Shown here piece after piece: positions 42,571-52,163 of a stretch of 64,000 nt of DNA. The position numbers were made by a program, and so were the translations under genes. The stretch is from assembly GCA_965224795.1 (NCBI GenBank), contig CBDDAE010000001.1, positions 186,001-250,000 of the forward strand, in the 5' to 3' direction. A model generated the notes under the pieces. The model had not been told where the DNA came from. It saw nothing but the letters and a program-made list of their open reading frames with translations, and searched no databases. Origin of the DNA: NVTR01 sp036480115 (GTDB lineage: Bacteria > Pseudomonadota > Alphaproteobacteria > Rhodobacterales > Rhodobacteraceae). Numbering within the stretch: the first letter of the stretch is position 1; each line of letters begins with the position of its first letter.

Positions 42571-43284
42571 TCATCCCCCCAAAAAACTTTTGCGAACATC
42601 CGGATCATTCAACAGATCCTTACCGGTTCCGGTAAATCCATTGCGCCCCTGCACCAACACATAGCCCTTATCAGCAATCGCCAAAGCTTGCCGCGCATTT
42701 TGTTCCACCATCAGGATCGAAATACCGCTGCGCGCCACCTCAATAATGCGGTCAAACAGTTCATCCATCACAATGGGCGACACACCCGCTGTGGGTTCAT
42801 CCAGCATTAGCACCTTTGGCTGAGTCATAAGCGCGCGCCCGACCGCCACTTGCTGGCGCTGACCACCCGAAAGTTCGCCCGCCGCCTGGCGGCGTTTGTC
42901 GCGCAGGATTGGAAACAGATCAAACACTTGTTCAATGGTTTTCTGGATATCATCACGGCGTAAAAATGCACCCATTTCAAGGTTTTCTTCAACCGTCAAC
43001 GACGTAAAAATGTTGCTGGTTTGCGGAACGAACGCCATGCCTTTGGCCACCCGGTCCTGGGGCGTAAGTTTGGTAATATCTTCGCCAGCCAAGCGCACCG
43101 ATCCCTGGCGCATATTCAACATGCCAAACACAGCCTTCATAGCGGTGGATTTACCCGCGCCGTTTGGCCCGACGATTACAGCGATCTGCCCTTTGTCCAC
43201 AGCCACGGTGCAATCGTGCAAGATGTCTGCGCCGCTGCCATAGCCCCCTGTCATACCTTCACCAATCAAAAAGGGCTCAGACAT
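42571..43284 (-). CDS. branched-chain amino acid-type ABC transporter ATPase, LivF family
   Basis: LivF-type ATPase, 237 aa. Walker A GPNGAGKST (~38-46), signature LSGGQRQQVAVGRALM (~137), Walker B VLMLDEPTAGVSP (~157) and the H-loop region VEQNARQALAIAD are all present. It works with LivG as the ATPase pair. Located 31 bp behind livG and overlapping the small secreted-protein gene. Confidence 0.94.
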   Translation of the reverse strand: MSEPFLIGEGMTGGYGSGADILHDCTVAVDKGQIAVIVGPNGAGKSTAMKAVFGMLNMRQGSVRLAGEDITKLTPQDRVAKGMAFVPQTSNIFTSLTVEENLEMGAFLRRDDIQKTIEQVFDLFPILRDKRRQAAGELSGGQRQQVAVGRALMTQPKVLMLDEPTAGVSPIVMDELFDRIIEVARSGISILMVEQNARQALAIADKGYVLVQGRNGFTGTGKDLLNDPDVRKSFLGG

Positions 43285-43314
43285 AAGCTATGACCTTTTG
43301 CATTGGCCAACTAA

Positions 43315-44103
43315 TCATGCTGTCACCTTGTTTTTTAAACCCGTACCAAGATAGGCCTCTATCACTTGTTCATTGGCCTTAATCTCTTCAATTGTACCCT
43401 GTGCCAGCACTTTGCCCTCAGCCATACAGATAACCGGATCACACAGGCGGCCGATGAAATCCATGTCATGTTCGATCATGCAAAACGTATAGCCGCGTTC
43501 CTGATTAAGCCGTAAAATAGCATCGCCAATGGTGTTCAGCAAAGTTCGATTTACGCCGGCGCCCACCTCATCCAGAAATACGATTTTGGCATCCACCATC
43601 ATGGTACGCCCAAGTTCCAACAGCTTTTTCTGTCCACCCGAAAGATTGCCGGCCTTTTCCTCAGCCAAATGATCAATGGTAAGAAAATCCAAAACTTCGT
43701 CAGCTTTTTCGGCTAGAGCTTTTTCTTCAGCCCGGATGGCACTGCGGCGAAACCAAGTGTTCATCAACGCTTCACCGGATTGTGCAGGTGGCACCATCAT
43801 CAGGTTTTCACTCACCGTCATCGATGAAAATTCGTGGGCAATCTGAAACGTGCGCAACACGCCTTTTGCAAAAAGCTCATGCGGGGGCAGGCCGGTAATA
43901 TCTTCGCCTGCCATAAATACTTTGCCCGACGTCGGTTTAAGTACCCCGGCTATCATGTTGAAAAGTGTTGTTTTTCCAGCGCCATTTGGACCGATAAGTC
44001 CGGTTATCGAACCTTCTTTGATTTCCAGGGTTGATCCGTCAACGGCCCGAAAACCACCAAAATGTTTATGTAGATCTTCAACTACAATCATATTGTCGAA
44101 CAT
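43315..44103 (-). CDS. branched-chain amino acid-type ABC transporter ATPase, LivG family
   Basis: LivG-type ATPase, 262 aa. Walker A GPNGAGKTT (~38-46), the ARTFQ-like segment VLRTFQIAHEF, signature LSGGQKKLLELGR (~157), and Walker B IVFLDEVGAGVNRTL. The Walker B tail reads DEVGAGVN instead of the common DEPAAGLN, keeping the catalytic Glu. It is preceded by GGGGG and lies downstream of the binding-protein gene after a terminator-like hairpin. Confidence 0.93.
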   Translation of the reverse strand: MFDNMIVVEDLHKHFGGFRAVDGSTLEIKEGSITGLIGPNGAGKTTLFNMIAGVLKPTSGKVFMAGEDITGLPPHELFAKGVLRTFQIAHEFSSMTVSENLMMVPPAQSGEALMNTWFRRSAIRAEEKALAEKADEVLDFLTIDHLAEEKAGNLSGGQKKLLELGRTMMVDAKIVFLDEVGAGVNRTLLNTIGDAILRLNQERGYTFCMIEHDMDFIGRLCDPVICMAEGKVLAQGTIEEIKANEQVIEAYLGTGLKNKVTA

Positions 44104-44136
44104 CCCCCAAATACGCTTCCAAAGCGCTGCCCAATA

Positions 44137-44167
44137 GCAAAACAGCCCGGAACTTGCCGGGCTGTTT
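44137..44167 (-). terminator. attenuating hairpin after the LivK-type gene
   Basis: On the minus strand AACAGCCCGG and CCGGGCTGTT (10-bp stem, 6-base loop, 44141-44166) are followed by a short T run (TTTTGC). It lies 20 bp after the binding-protein stop and before livG, the usual place to lower expression of the membrane and ATPase genes. Confidence 0.75.
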
Positions 44168-44186
44168 CAATTCTTAGTCCTGGAAT

Positions 44187-45383
44187 TTAGCGGAACCGAA
44201 CTGTTTCGATTTTGCCTTCCATGACTTCGATCTCACGGTAAGAACCACCGCTTTCGCCGGCTCCTATCAGCTCAACATCGGAACCACCGGCGTAATCGAT
44301 CTCGCCGCCATCGGCCAAAATCTGCAGACCTTTTGCCAGTTCACCCGGGAAAATAACTTCGCCCGGTGCGTTAGCAACGTCCATGATTTTGCTGACATAG
44401 TCCGCCGGATCACTGGAACCCGCGGCCTGCATAGCCAGCATGAACAGAGCTGCAGCGTCATAGCTTTCAGGTGTGTAAGGTGATGAACCATCAAAACCGT
44501 TGGCTTCGCCCATGGCCTGAATCTTCAGCGCACCGTCAGAACCGGAACCGGCAATCTGACCAAATGAACCATTCAAGTCAGCACCCAGGTTTTCGGTGAT
44601 TGAATCGCCGATCATACCACCTGGCAGAACGAACTTATCAAACGCACCGGTGTCCAAAGAACCCCGAATAATACCCAAACCACCTTGGTCCAGATAACCG
44701 GCTACAACAACGATATCGCCGCCAGCAGATGCCAGCGCACCAACTTCTGCAGAATAGTCAGCTTTGCCGTCTTCATGGGACGCACTGATTGTGACAACAC
44801 CGCCAGCAGCTTCATAGGCAGACTGGAAGGCATCGGCCAAACCTTTGCCGTAGTCATTGTTAGTGTAAGTCAGGGCCACAGATTTAAAGCCACGTTCCAT
44901 CAGAATGTCGGACATAATCTGACCTTCACGGGAATCTGACGGAGCTGTCCGGAAGAACAGGCCGTTATCTTCTGCCGTTGACAGGGCAGGGGATGTCGCA
45001 GAAGGCGATATCATCACCATGCCATTTGGAATGGCGACATTTGACAGGATCGCGCCGGTTACACCGGAACAGTCGCCACCAATCAGGCCGGAAATTCCGT
45101 CAGACAGGATCATACGTTCAGCAGCAGATGTTGCCAATGCGTTGTCGATACAGCCTGTATCGGCCCGAACGGACGTAACAGTTGCACCACCAAGCAGCAA
45201 ACCTGATTCTGTCACTTCAGACATGGCTAGCTCGGCACCGGCGGCCATTGGACCGGTTAGTGATTCAATCGGACCGGTAAAGCCAATCAAGACTCCCAGT
45301 TTAATTTCAGTTGCGTGGCCGTCCGCAAACGCTGCACCTGTTACCAGTGCTGTCACAGCCGTCGCCATTAGTAGATTTTTCAT
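44187..45383 (-). CDS. amino-acid ABC transporter substrate-binding protein, LivK type
   Basis: Periplasmic type I binding protein, 398 aa. It has a signal peptide (KNLLMATAVTALVTGAAFADG) and then the family start IKLGVLIGFTGPIESLTGPMAAGAELAM, followed by GGDCSGVTGAIL and FRTAPSDSREGQIM. The ligand pocket cannot be assigned. AGGGAGAAACTAA precedes the ATG. It is first in the operon K-G-F-(unknown)-H-M, with a hairpin after it that should raise its level over the other genes. Confidence 0.93.
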   Translation of the reverse strand: MKNLLMATAVTALVTGAAFADGHATEIKLGVLIGFTGPIESLTGPMAAGAELAMSEVTESGLLLGGATVTSVRADTGCIDNALATSAAERMILSDGISGLIGGDCSGVTGAILSNVAIPNGMVMISPSATSPALSTAEDNGLFFRTAPSDSREGQIMSDILMERGFKSVALTYTNNDYGKGLADAFQSAYEAAGGVVTISASHEDGKADYSAEVGALASAGGDIVVVAGYLDQGGLGIIRGSLDTGAFDKFVLPGGMIGDSITENLGADLNGSFGQIAGSGSDGALKIQAMGEANGFDGSSPYTPESYDAAALFMLAMQAAGSSDPADYVSKIMDVANAPGEVIFPGELAKGLQILADGGEIDYAGGSDVELIGAGESGGSYREIEVMEGKIETVRFR

Positions 45384-45554
45384 TTAGTTTCTCCCTAGTT
45401 GGATTAATATCCTAACGCCAGAAGTTAGAGAAACTTGTTGCAAAAGAAAACCCCGGCGGTTGGATTTAACAGTTTAATTCCGCTTCACCGCCTTTTGTAT
45501 AGGTAGACATGCTTATAATTGGCATTATGTTCCTTTGGGTTACTGGAGAAAACC

Positions 45555-46655
45555 ATGCGATTATTTATGATTGTTGCCCTGTTTTTATTGAACCTCAACG
45601 CCGGTATGGCGGCCGAAATTGAAACTTCAGTAGGGAAAATCAATGTACAGCGGGTTTTAGGCGGGTTGTCCGAACCCTGGGGGCTGGCCTTTCTTCCCGA
45701 CGGCAGCTTTTTTATTACCGAACGGGACGGGCGCTTGATCTACACATCTGCTGACGGCAAAGTCAGTCAGATCAGCGGCACCCCGAATGTGCAGGCGTCG
45801 GGGCAGGGTGGTCTGCTGGATGTCATGGTACCGCGTGATTTCGCCCAAAGCCGACAGATTTTCCTAAGCTTCGCCAAAAAGCAAGGTCGCGGCGCAGGTA
45901 CCGCACTGGCAGTAGCCACTTTTTCACAAAGCTCACTGAAACTAACCAATGTTCAGATCATTTTTGAAATGTCGCTTGGATCTACGGGCGGCAAACATTT
46001 TGGTAGTCGAATTGTCGAAGCGCGTGGTGGCAGCCTGTTTCTGACAATTGGGGAGCGTGGAGAGCGCCCAGCCGCCCAGAACCTGACCCGCCACAATGGT
46101 AGCATCATCCACATCAACAAAGATGGCTCGGTCCCCGCGGGCAATCCATTCATTGGCCAACCTCAAATCCTGCCTGAAATCTGGTCCTACGGGCACCGCA
46201 ACCCACAGGGTGCGGCACTGGATTTAAAAGGTGATCTTTGGGTTAACGAACATGGCGCCCGCGGAGGGGATGAAATCAATCGGATCAAACCCGGCGCCAA
46301 TTACGGCTGGCCCATCATCGCCTATGGGCGCCATTATTCCGGGGCAAAAATCGGCGAAGGTACGCAAAAGCCGGGCATGGAACAGCCGGCGCATTTCTGG
46401 GACCCGTCAATTGCCCCCTCTGGCCTGATGATTTATTCTGGCAAACTTTGGCCCAAATGGCGCGGCAGTTTTTTCACTGGGTCCTTAAAATTTGACTACC
46501 TGTCGCGCCTTGATCCCGGCGCGGGCTGGTCCGAGGAAGCTATTAAATCGGCCCAAACTTCGCGGGTGCGCGACGTGCGCGAAGCCCCAGATGGTTCGAT
46601 CTGGTTCCTAAGTGTCGGGGAAGGTGCTGTTTTTCGAATAACACCATCAAACTAG
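45555..46655 (+). CDS. PQQ-dependent aldose sugar dehydrogenase-like protein (YliI/Asd family)
   Basis: A 366-aa exported protein with a signal peptide (RLFMIVALFLLNLNAGMAAE). The six-bladed propeller of soluble glucose-dehydrogenase-like proteins is indicated by LGGLSEPWGLAFLPDGSFFI, GGLLDVMVPRDF, the conserved GKHFGSRIV region, SYGHRNPQGAALD, and EHGARGGDEINRI, which in the family form the calcium/PQQ pocket. Start at 45555 follows TGGAGAAAACC; an upstream ATG at 45519 would spoil the signal peptide. Convergent with the GlxA-type gene, overlapping by 4 bp. Confidence 0.9.
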   Translation: MRLFMIVALFLLNLNAGMAAEIETSVGKINVQRVLGGLSEPWGLAFLPDGSFFITERDGRLIYTSADGKVSQISGTPNVQASGQGGLLDVMVPRDFAQSRQIFLSFAKKQGRGAGTALAVATFSQSSLKLTNVQIIFEMSLGSTGGKHFGSRIVEARGGSLFLTIGERGERPAAQNLTRHNGSIIHINKDGSVPAGNPFIGQPQILPEIWSYGHRNPQGAALDLKGDLWVNEHGARGGDEINRIKPGANYGWPIIAYGRHYSGAKIGEGTQKPGMEQPAHFWDPSIAPSGLMIYSGKLWPKWRGSFFTGSLKFDYLSRLDPGAGWSEEAIKSAQTSRVRDVREAPDGSIWFLSVGEGAVFRITPSN

Positions 46656-47662
46656 TTGTTTTTGGGCACTGCTGTTAGTCGCGCCGATTGCGAGCCGCGT
46701 TCCCGGTAAGGCGTGGTGTCATAATGGGCCCGGTAGCATTTGGAAAAATGCGACGGCGATGCAAAACCACAGGAAAGCGCCACGTTAATCACACTCATAT
46801 CTGTTTGCATCAGCAGGTTGCGGGCTTTTTGCAATCTTAGTTCCATATAATAGCGCTTTGGTGAGCGGTTCAGATAACGGCGAAACAGTCGTTCCAACTG
46901 GCGCGTCGACATGCCCACATCACGGGCCAGGATAGACGGGCTGATGGGTTCTTCGATGTTCACTTCCATCATTTGAATGACTTTGGAAAGCTTCGGGTGA
47001 CGCACACCAATGCGTGTTGGCACTGAAAGTCTTTGCGTGTCCTGATCCGTGCGAATAGAGGAATAAATCTGCTGATCCGCGACTGTATTGGCCAATTCTT
47101 CCCCGTGTTCTTCGGCAATAAGTTTCAGCATCAGGTCGATTGATGACGTCCCCCCGGCAGTCGTCATACGATTTCCATCAATAGTAAAAACCGATTTCGT
47201 AAGGTTCACATTTTCAAATTCTTCACTGAAACTGTCTTGATTTTCCCAATGTATGGTCGCGCGTTTCTTTTCCAGCAACCCCGCCACCGCCATTGTGTGG
47301 GCCGCCGTACAAAGACCGCCAATTGTGACACCGCGGCGCGCCTCACGGCGCAACCAATTGATAATTTTCGGGGTTGAATTATGTGCAATATCAATACCGC
47401 CGCACACCAGAACCGTGTCGTTTCGACCCAGCTCTACAAACCCATTACTAAGATCAAAGACAATCCCGGCTGAACAAGTAACAGACTCGCCATTTTCACC
47501 GACCAACTGCCAATTATAAATAGTGCTGCCCTTGGCACGGTTTGCGATGCGCAAAGACTCAATAGCGCCGGCGAAAGACTGCAGCGAAAAATCGTTCAAC
47601 AACGCAAATACAAACATTTGGGGTTGCGATTCTGCCTTTGCTGGTACCGGTTTTTCGTCCAC
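46652..47662 (-). CDS. GlxA-type transcriptional regulator (DJ-1/PfpI domain plus AraC HTH)
   Basis: The N-terminal ~200 residues form a class I glutamine-amidotransferase-like domain (FVFALLNDFSLQSFAGAIESL, LVCGGIDI, GGLCTAAHTMAVAGLL with a Cys at the nucleophile-elbow position). The C-terminal ~100 residues are an AraC-type double HTH (ILARDVGMSTRQLERLFRRYL; INVALSCGFASPSHFSKCYR). This architecture includes GbdR/CdhR regulators of betaine and carnitine catabolism, so a quaternary-amine signal is possible, but no target genes adjoin. GTG start at 47662. Divergent from the DAHP synthase gene. Confidence 0.92.
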   Translation of the reverse strand: MDEKPVPAKAESQPQMFVFALLNDFSLQSFAGAIESLRIANRAKGSTIYNWQLVGENGESVTCSAGIVFDLSNGFVELGRNDTVLVCGGIDIAHNSTPKIINWLRREARRGVTIGGLCTAAHTMAVAGLLEKKRATIHWENQDSFSEEFENVNLTKSVFTIDGNRMTTAGGTSSIDLMLKLIAEEHGEELANTVADQQIYSSIRTDQDTQRLSVPTRIGVRHPKLSKVIQMMEVNIEEPISPSILARDVGMSTRQLERLFRRYLNRSPKRYYMELRLQKARNLLMQTDMSVINVALSCGFASPSHFSKCYRAHYDTTPYRERGSQSARLTAVPKNN

Positions 47663-47858
47663 AACATTGCCTTTACTGGTATCACCACATTCCTGGAAAT
47701 AGCGAAACAGCTTTATGGCTCCGTGACAAGATGACTCAGTAAGAAAGCCGCAGAATTTTGTTCTTCAATTCTAAAATTTCACAACTATTCAGTATTTGCA
47801 GCGACCGCGAGTTCCGCCTATAAACCACGGGTTGCAATTGGCACGGTGGAGCAAAACA

Positions 47859-49232
47859 ATGACTGAGTGGCTGAAATCTGGCTGGCGTTCTAAACCGCGT
47901 ATTCAGATGCCCAATTACCTAGATGCCCAGGCTTTACAGGCAGTTGAAGCCAAACTTGCAAGTTATCCGCCCCTGGTTTTTGCCGGTGAAGCACGCCGCC
48001 TGAAAGAAGCGTTAGGACAGGCTGCGCAGGGCAAAGCATTTCTTTTGCAGGGCGGCGATTGTGCTGAAAGTTTTTCTGAGTTTTCTGCTGACACCATTCG
48101 CGATACCTTTAAGGTCATGTTGCAAATGGCCATGGTGTTGACCTACGGGGCCAAAGTGCCGGTGGTTAAAGTTGGCCGCATGGCCGGCCAGTTTGCAAAA
48201 CCCCGTTCCGCCAATTTGGAGACGATTAACGGTGTTGATCTGCCCAGTTACCGGGGCGATATTATCAACGGGTTTCCATTTTCCGAAGCCGATCGTATCC
48301 CTGATCCGCAGCGTATGTTGCAGGCCTATACACAATCAGCGGCAACGTTAAATCTTGTAAGGGCCTTTAGTCAGGGCGGCTATGCAAATGTGCATCAAGT
48401 ACATGCCTGGACACTTGGCTTTACCCAAAGTGATGAGGCAGAGCGCTTTCGCGATGTGGCCAATCGAATTTCCGACACTTTGGATTTCATGGCTGCCGCT
48501 GGTGTGACGCAGGAAAGCGCGCATACCTTACAAACAGTGGATTTTTACACCAGCCATGAAGCCCTGTTGCTGGAATACGAAGAAGCCCTGTGTCGGATCG
48601 ATTCGACTTCTGGGAAAAATATCGCAGGATCTGGCCATCTAATTTGGATTGGCGACAGAACCCGCCAGCCAGATGGGGCCCATGTTGAATTTTGCCGCGG
48701 TGTTCAAAACCCTATTGGCATGAAATGCGGTCCATCCATGACCTCTGACGACTTGAAAACGTTGATCAGTAAACTGAACCCGACTAATGAGCATGGTCGC
48801 CTGACATTGATCGCGCGTTTTGGGGCAGGGCAGGTGGCAGAAAACCTGCCCCGCTTGATCAAGACTGTGCAAGAAGAAGGCGCCAATGTTTTGTGGACCT
48901 GTGATCCAATGCACGGCAACACCATAAAATCTTCCAGCGGCTACAAAACCCGACCCTTTGATTCTGTCTTGCGCGAAGTCCGAGAGTTTTTTGAAATTCA
49001 TAATGCGGAGGGCACAATCCCCGGTGGCGTGCATTTTGAAATGACCGGTCAAGACGTAACAGAATGTACAGGTGGTGTACGCGCTGTAACTGACGAAGAT
49101 CTTTCCAGCCGCTATCACACCGCATGTGATCCACGTTTGAATGCAAGCCAATCCTTAGAGCTGGCGTTTCTGGTGGCCGAAGAACTAAGTGACCGCCGCA
49201 ACATTCAAAACCAAACGGCTGCGGTGAACTAG
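47859..49232 (+). CDS. class II 3-deoxy-7-phosphoheptulonate synthase
   Basis: DAHP synthase condenses erythrose 4-phosphate and phosphoenolpyruvate, opening the shikimate pathway. The 457-aa length and motifs (FLLQGGDCAESFSEF ~65, GRMAGQFAKPRS ~105, NPIGMKCGPS ~283, WTCDPMHGNT ~345, GVHFEMTGQDVTEC ~390) mark the plant-like class II. The ATG at 47859 follows GGTGGAGCAAAACA; an in-frame ATG at 47796 is less likely. The window also encodes AroQ, a later step of the same pathway. Convergent with the PAS gene (4-bp overlap). Confidence 0.95.
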   Translation: MTEWLKSGWRSKPRIQMPNYLDAQALQAVEAKLASYPPLVFAGEARRLKEALGQAAQGKAFLLQGGDCAESFSEFSADTIRDTFKVMLQMAMVLTYGAKVPVVKVGRMAGQFAKPRSANLETINGVDLPSYRGDIINGFPFSEADRIPDPQRMLQAYTQSAATLNLVRAFSQGGYANVHQVHAWTLGFTQSDEAERFRDVANRISDTLDFMAAAGVTQESAHTLQTVDFYTSHEALLLEYEEALCRIDSTSGKNIAGSGHLIWIGDRTRQPDGAHVEFCRGVQNPIGMKCGPSMTSDDLKTLISKLNPTNEHGRLTLIARFGAGQVAENLPRLIKTVQEEGANVLWTCDPMHGNTIKSSSGYKTRPFDSVLREVREFFEIHNAEGTIPGGVHFEMTGQDVTECTGGVRAVTDEDLSSRYHTACDPRLNASQSLELAFLVAEELSDRRNIQNQTAAVN

Positions 49233-49951
49233 GCGTTATTCACAACCAGTTTTAGGGACAGACCGTCCTTATGTTGCACCGCCTCGGTTTCGTATTTGGA
49301 GGCAGGGCCTGCCTGGACTGGCGCTGCAGCAAACTCGGCAGCCGTTTCGGCAAATGCCGGGTGTTTCAGGTTTTTGACTGGATACTGGCGCGATTTAGTC
49401 GGGAATGTAATTTCCTTATGCAACACTTCGCCAATTGAAAACCGCCGAGGTTGGCGCCCTATATGCCCTGATGTTTGCAGGCATCCCAAAATACGAGTAA
49501 TTTCACCAGCTTCGTCAAGCAAGGGCATCAACAGTAATTTCCCTTTCAATGCGCCACGACCCAGACTACGACCCGCACAAATTTGTACCTCTTTAATGCC
49601 AGGTTCAGCGCATATTTCTTCGATTTCTTTGCCAATCTGGTCACGGGCATCTGGCATGAACATTGCTGAAATTGGCATGCCGCTGACATCAAGCCCCATC
49701 AATTCACAAAGATGCTGCCCGGCAATACGAAACCTGAAAACACAAGGTGCAATTCTTTCCAGAACAAAAGCATTGTTCAGCGCCATATCTAAACCCTTTG
49801 GTTTGATATCCTGTCGGTTAGGCAGGGACATCCCTTCACACAGTCCGTGCCAATAGGCTTCAACCTGCGCCACCGCAGCAAAACCGGCTTTGTGGGCAAA
49901 GGTTTGGGTCATTTCAACAACATTAGATCCGTTTGCTCTTAGAAAAGTCAC
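49229..49951 (-). CDS. PAS-domain protein (PAS_5/DUF1597 type)
   Basis: A 240-aa cytosolic protein. The N-terminal ~165 residues resemble the alphaproteobacterial PAS_5 domain: YWHGLCEG near 33, then LNNAFVLERIAPCVFRFRIAGQHLCELMGLDVSG. The C-terminal ~70 residues look unstructured. No output domain is seen, so it may signal through a partner. Start is a GTG at 49951 with AGGTGATAC upstream. TTAACCGT at 50008-50015 in the shared upstream region resembles a CtrA half-site, hinting at cell-cycle control; that is inference. Confidence 0.75.
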   Translation of the reverse strand: MTFLRANGSNVVEMTQTFAHKAGFAAVAQVEAYWHGLCEGMSLPNRQDIKPKGLDMALNNAFVLERIAPCVFRFRIAGQHLCELMGLDVSGMPISAMFMPDARDQIGKEIEEICAEPGIKEVQICAGRSLGRGALKGKLLLMPLLDEAGEITRILGCLQTSGHIGRQPRRFSIGEVLHKEITFPTKSRQYPVKNLKHPAFAETAAEFAAAPVQAGPASKYETEAVQHKDGLSLKLVVNNA

Positions 49952-50099
49952 GTATCACCTATCTTAGCTGCGGCTGTCAGATTTGTTGTCCTGACGTATA
50001 CCGTCTGTTAACCGTTACAGCGGGAATGCTTACCCTAAACTTAATATGACACGGTTTGCATCAAATGCAGGATGAAAAAGTCTTAAATGGTTAACCTCT

Positions 50100-50993
50100 A
50101 TGACTAAATCAATGACAGGATTTGCCAGCGCCACTGGCTCGGCTGATGGCTTTAGTTGGAGCTGGGACCTTAGATCAGTAAATGCACGTGGGATGGATGC
50201 CCGCCTGCGCGTTCCTGACTGGATTGAAGGATTAGAGGCCGCAATCAGGCCAGCAATCCAAAAAACAGTGGCGCGGGGAAATGTGAACCTGACACTTAGG
50301 GTTTCACGCGATGAGGTCGGGCAGGGGAACAGTGTTGATCCTGATGTGCTGGCCACTGTCTTAGCGTCAATCCAGCAAATTGAAGATACGGCCACTAACG
50401 AACATAGACTTAACCTGGCTCCGACCTCAGCGGCTGATATTTTGTCCATGCGTGTAATTTCAGATGCGACCCGAATGGATCGCGACACAAAACCGTTGCT
50501 TGCTGAATTGAAGAAAGATTTCACCTCTCTGCTGACAGCCTTTGATGCCATGCGGAAAAATGAAGGTAAGGCGCTATCTAAAGTTTTGAATGCCCAGTTG
50601 GTGCAAATATCAAAACTTACAAAAGATGCCGCCAAGTCGGCCAAGAACCGACGCGACGCGACGGTCAAAACTCTGCGCGAAAACCTGGCGCGCGTGTTAG
50701 ACAACACGGACAGGGCAGACCCGGACAGGGTTGCCCAGGAACTGGCTATTATTTCTCTGAAAGCGGATATCACAGAAGAAATTGACCGCCTGCATGCCCA
50801 TGTTTCAGCAGCAAAAGAATTGCTGGCCACCAAAGGGCCGGTTGGGCGTAAACTTGATTTTCTCTCTCAGGAATTTAACCGCGAAGCCAATACCTTATGC
50901 TCTAAAGCTCAGTCAAAAGAACTGACGGCAATTGGTCTTGACCTTAAGGCGGTGATCGACCAAATGCGTGAACAAGTTCAAAACGTGGAGTAG
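50100..50993 (+). CDS. yicC: YicC-family endoribonuclease
   Basis: YicC is a conserved single-strand-specific ribonuclease; in E. coli it affects decay of the RyhB small RNA. The 297-aa protein has the N-terminal signature KSMTGFASATG, SVNARGMDARLRVPDW, and the C-terminal GPVGRKLDFLSQEFNREANTLCSK, with the conserved Glu-rich catalytic stretch. It lies 4 bp before gmk, a very common pairing. Confidence 0.94.
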   Translation: MTKSMTGFASATGSADGFSWSWDLRSVNARGMDARLRVPDWIEGLEAAIRPAIQKTVARGNVNLTLRVSRDEVGQGNSVDPDVLATVLASIQQIEDTATNEHRLNLAPTSAADILSMRVISDATRMDRDTKPLLAELKKDFTSLLTAFDAMRKNEGKALSKVLNAQLVQISKLTKDAAKSAKNRRDATVKTLRENLARVLDNTDRADPDRVAQELAIISLKADITEEIDRLHAHVSAAKELLATKGPVGRKLDFLSQEFNREANTLCSKAQSKELTAIGLDLKAVIDQMREQVQNVE

Positions 50994-50997
50994 CGCA

Positions 50998-51642
50998 ATG
51001 GCGGATCGTCGCGGATTATTGTTGATAATTTCTTCCCCATCCGGGGCCGGAAAATCTACGTTATCACGCCGCCTGCGGCAATGGGATCCAAGCATTCAGT
51101 TTTCTGTTTCTGCCACCACCCGACCGGCACGAAAAGGAGAGATTGACGGGCAGGATTACCATTTCTGTAGTCGCACAGAATTCCAAAATCTGGTCAAGAA
51201 CGGCGAAATGCTTGAACACGCAGAAGTCTTTGGCAATTTTTACGGCTCGCCCATGGCGCCGGTGCAAAAGGCAATGGACAAAGGCTGCGACACGCTTTTT
51301 GACATTGACTGGCAAGGCGGGCAGCAAATCGGCAATTCGGCCCTAGGGGACCACGTGGTTTCCATATTCATATTGCCGCCCTCAATGGAAGAACTAGAAC
51401 GCCGACTTCGCGGTAGGGGCCAAGACAGTGATAGCGTCATTGCCACGCGCATGGCCAAAAGTCAGGCTGAAATTAGCCATTGGGGCGAATACGACTATGT
51501 GCTGGTGAACCATGACATTGATGTCGCGGAAGCCGAGTTAAAGGCCATATTAACCGCCGAACGTCTGCGCCGTGAACGTCAGACCGGCCTGACCGAATTT
51601 GTCCGTAATCTTGATATAGATCTAAACGGAGTAAAACCTTGA
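50998..51642 (+). CDS. gmk: guanylate kinase
   Basis: Gmk phosphorylates GMP to GDP. The P-loop SSPSGAGKST is at residues 12-21, the GMP-binding segment SATTRPARKGEIDGQDYHF at ~40-58, and the lid region with RLRGRGQDSDSVIATRM at ~130-148. Length is 214 aa. Start at 50998 follows GTGGAGTAGCGCA; an upstream ATG at 50968 lies inside yicC. Its stop overlaps the TTG start of the next gene. Confidence 0.96.
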   Translation: MADRRGLLLIISSPSGAGKSTLSRRLRQWDPSIQFSVSATTRPARKGEIDGQDYHFCSRTEFQNLVKNGEMLEHAEVFGNFYGSPMAPVQKAMDKGCDTLFDIDWQGGQQIGNSALGDHVVSIFILPPSMEELERRLRGRGQDSDSVIATRMAKSQAEISHWGEYDYVLVNHDIDVAEAELKAILTAERLRRERQTGLTEFVRNLDIDLNGVKP

Positions 51643-52163
51643 TCTATACTCTGGGATCTTTGCAACCAACTTTGCCCGCTGACGGCGATTTTTGGGTGGC
51701 GCCAGATGCAAATGTCGTTGGTAATGTGATCTTGCAAAGCGGTACATCTGTTTGGTTTGGCGCAACATTACGGGGCGACAACGAAGCCATTTCTATCGGA
51801 CAAGGCAGCAATATTCAGGAAAACTGCGTTTTGCATACTGATCTGGGGTATCCATTAACAGTCGGAAAAAACTGTACAATAGGTCATCTGGCAATTTTAC
51901 ACGGTTGTACGATTGGCGACCAAACCTTGATCGGAATGGGAGCCACTATCATGAATGGTGCCCGCATTGGTCGGGGTTGCCAGATTGGGGCAGGGGCTTT
52001 GATCACTGAAGGTAAAGAAATACCAGACGGTTCCCTAGTTGTTGGCAGGCCCGGAAAAATAATTCGCCAGCTTGATGATCTAGCCATAGCCGAACTGAAA
52101 AATTCGGCACTTTGGTATCAAAAGAAAATGCGCCAATTTTGTGAGCATCTACTTCCTAGTTGA
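51639..52163 (+). CDS. gamma-carbonic anhydrase-like hexapeptide protein
   Basis: A 174-aa left-handed beta-helix protein. The three zinc-binding histidines of the gamma-class are present at the expected spacing (His66 in VLHTD, His83 in IGHLA, His88 in LHGC), with Arg45 and Asp47 (LRGDN) nearby. Members include YrdA/PaaY-type proteins, some with carbonic anhydrase activity and others thioesterase-linked. Start is a TTG at 51639, with CGGAGTAAAACC upstream, overlapping the gmk stop. Convergent overlap of 8 bp with the next gene. Confidence 0.9.
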   Translation: MIYTLGSLQPTLPADGDFWVAPDANVVGNVILQSGTSVWFGATLRGDNEAISIGQGSNIQENCVLHTDLGYPLTVGKNCTIGHLAILHGCTIGDQTLIGMGATIMNGARIGRGCQIGAGALITEGKEIPDGSLVVGRPGKIIRQLDDLAIAELKNSALWYQKKMRQFCEHLLPS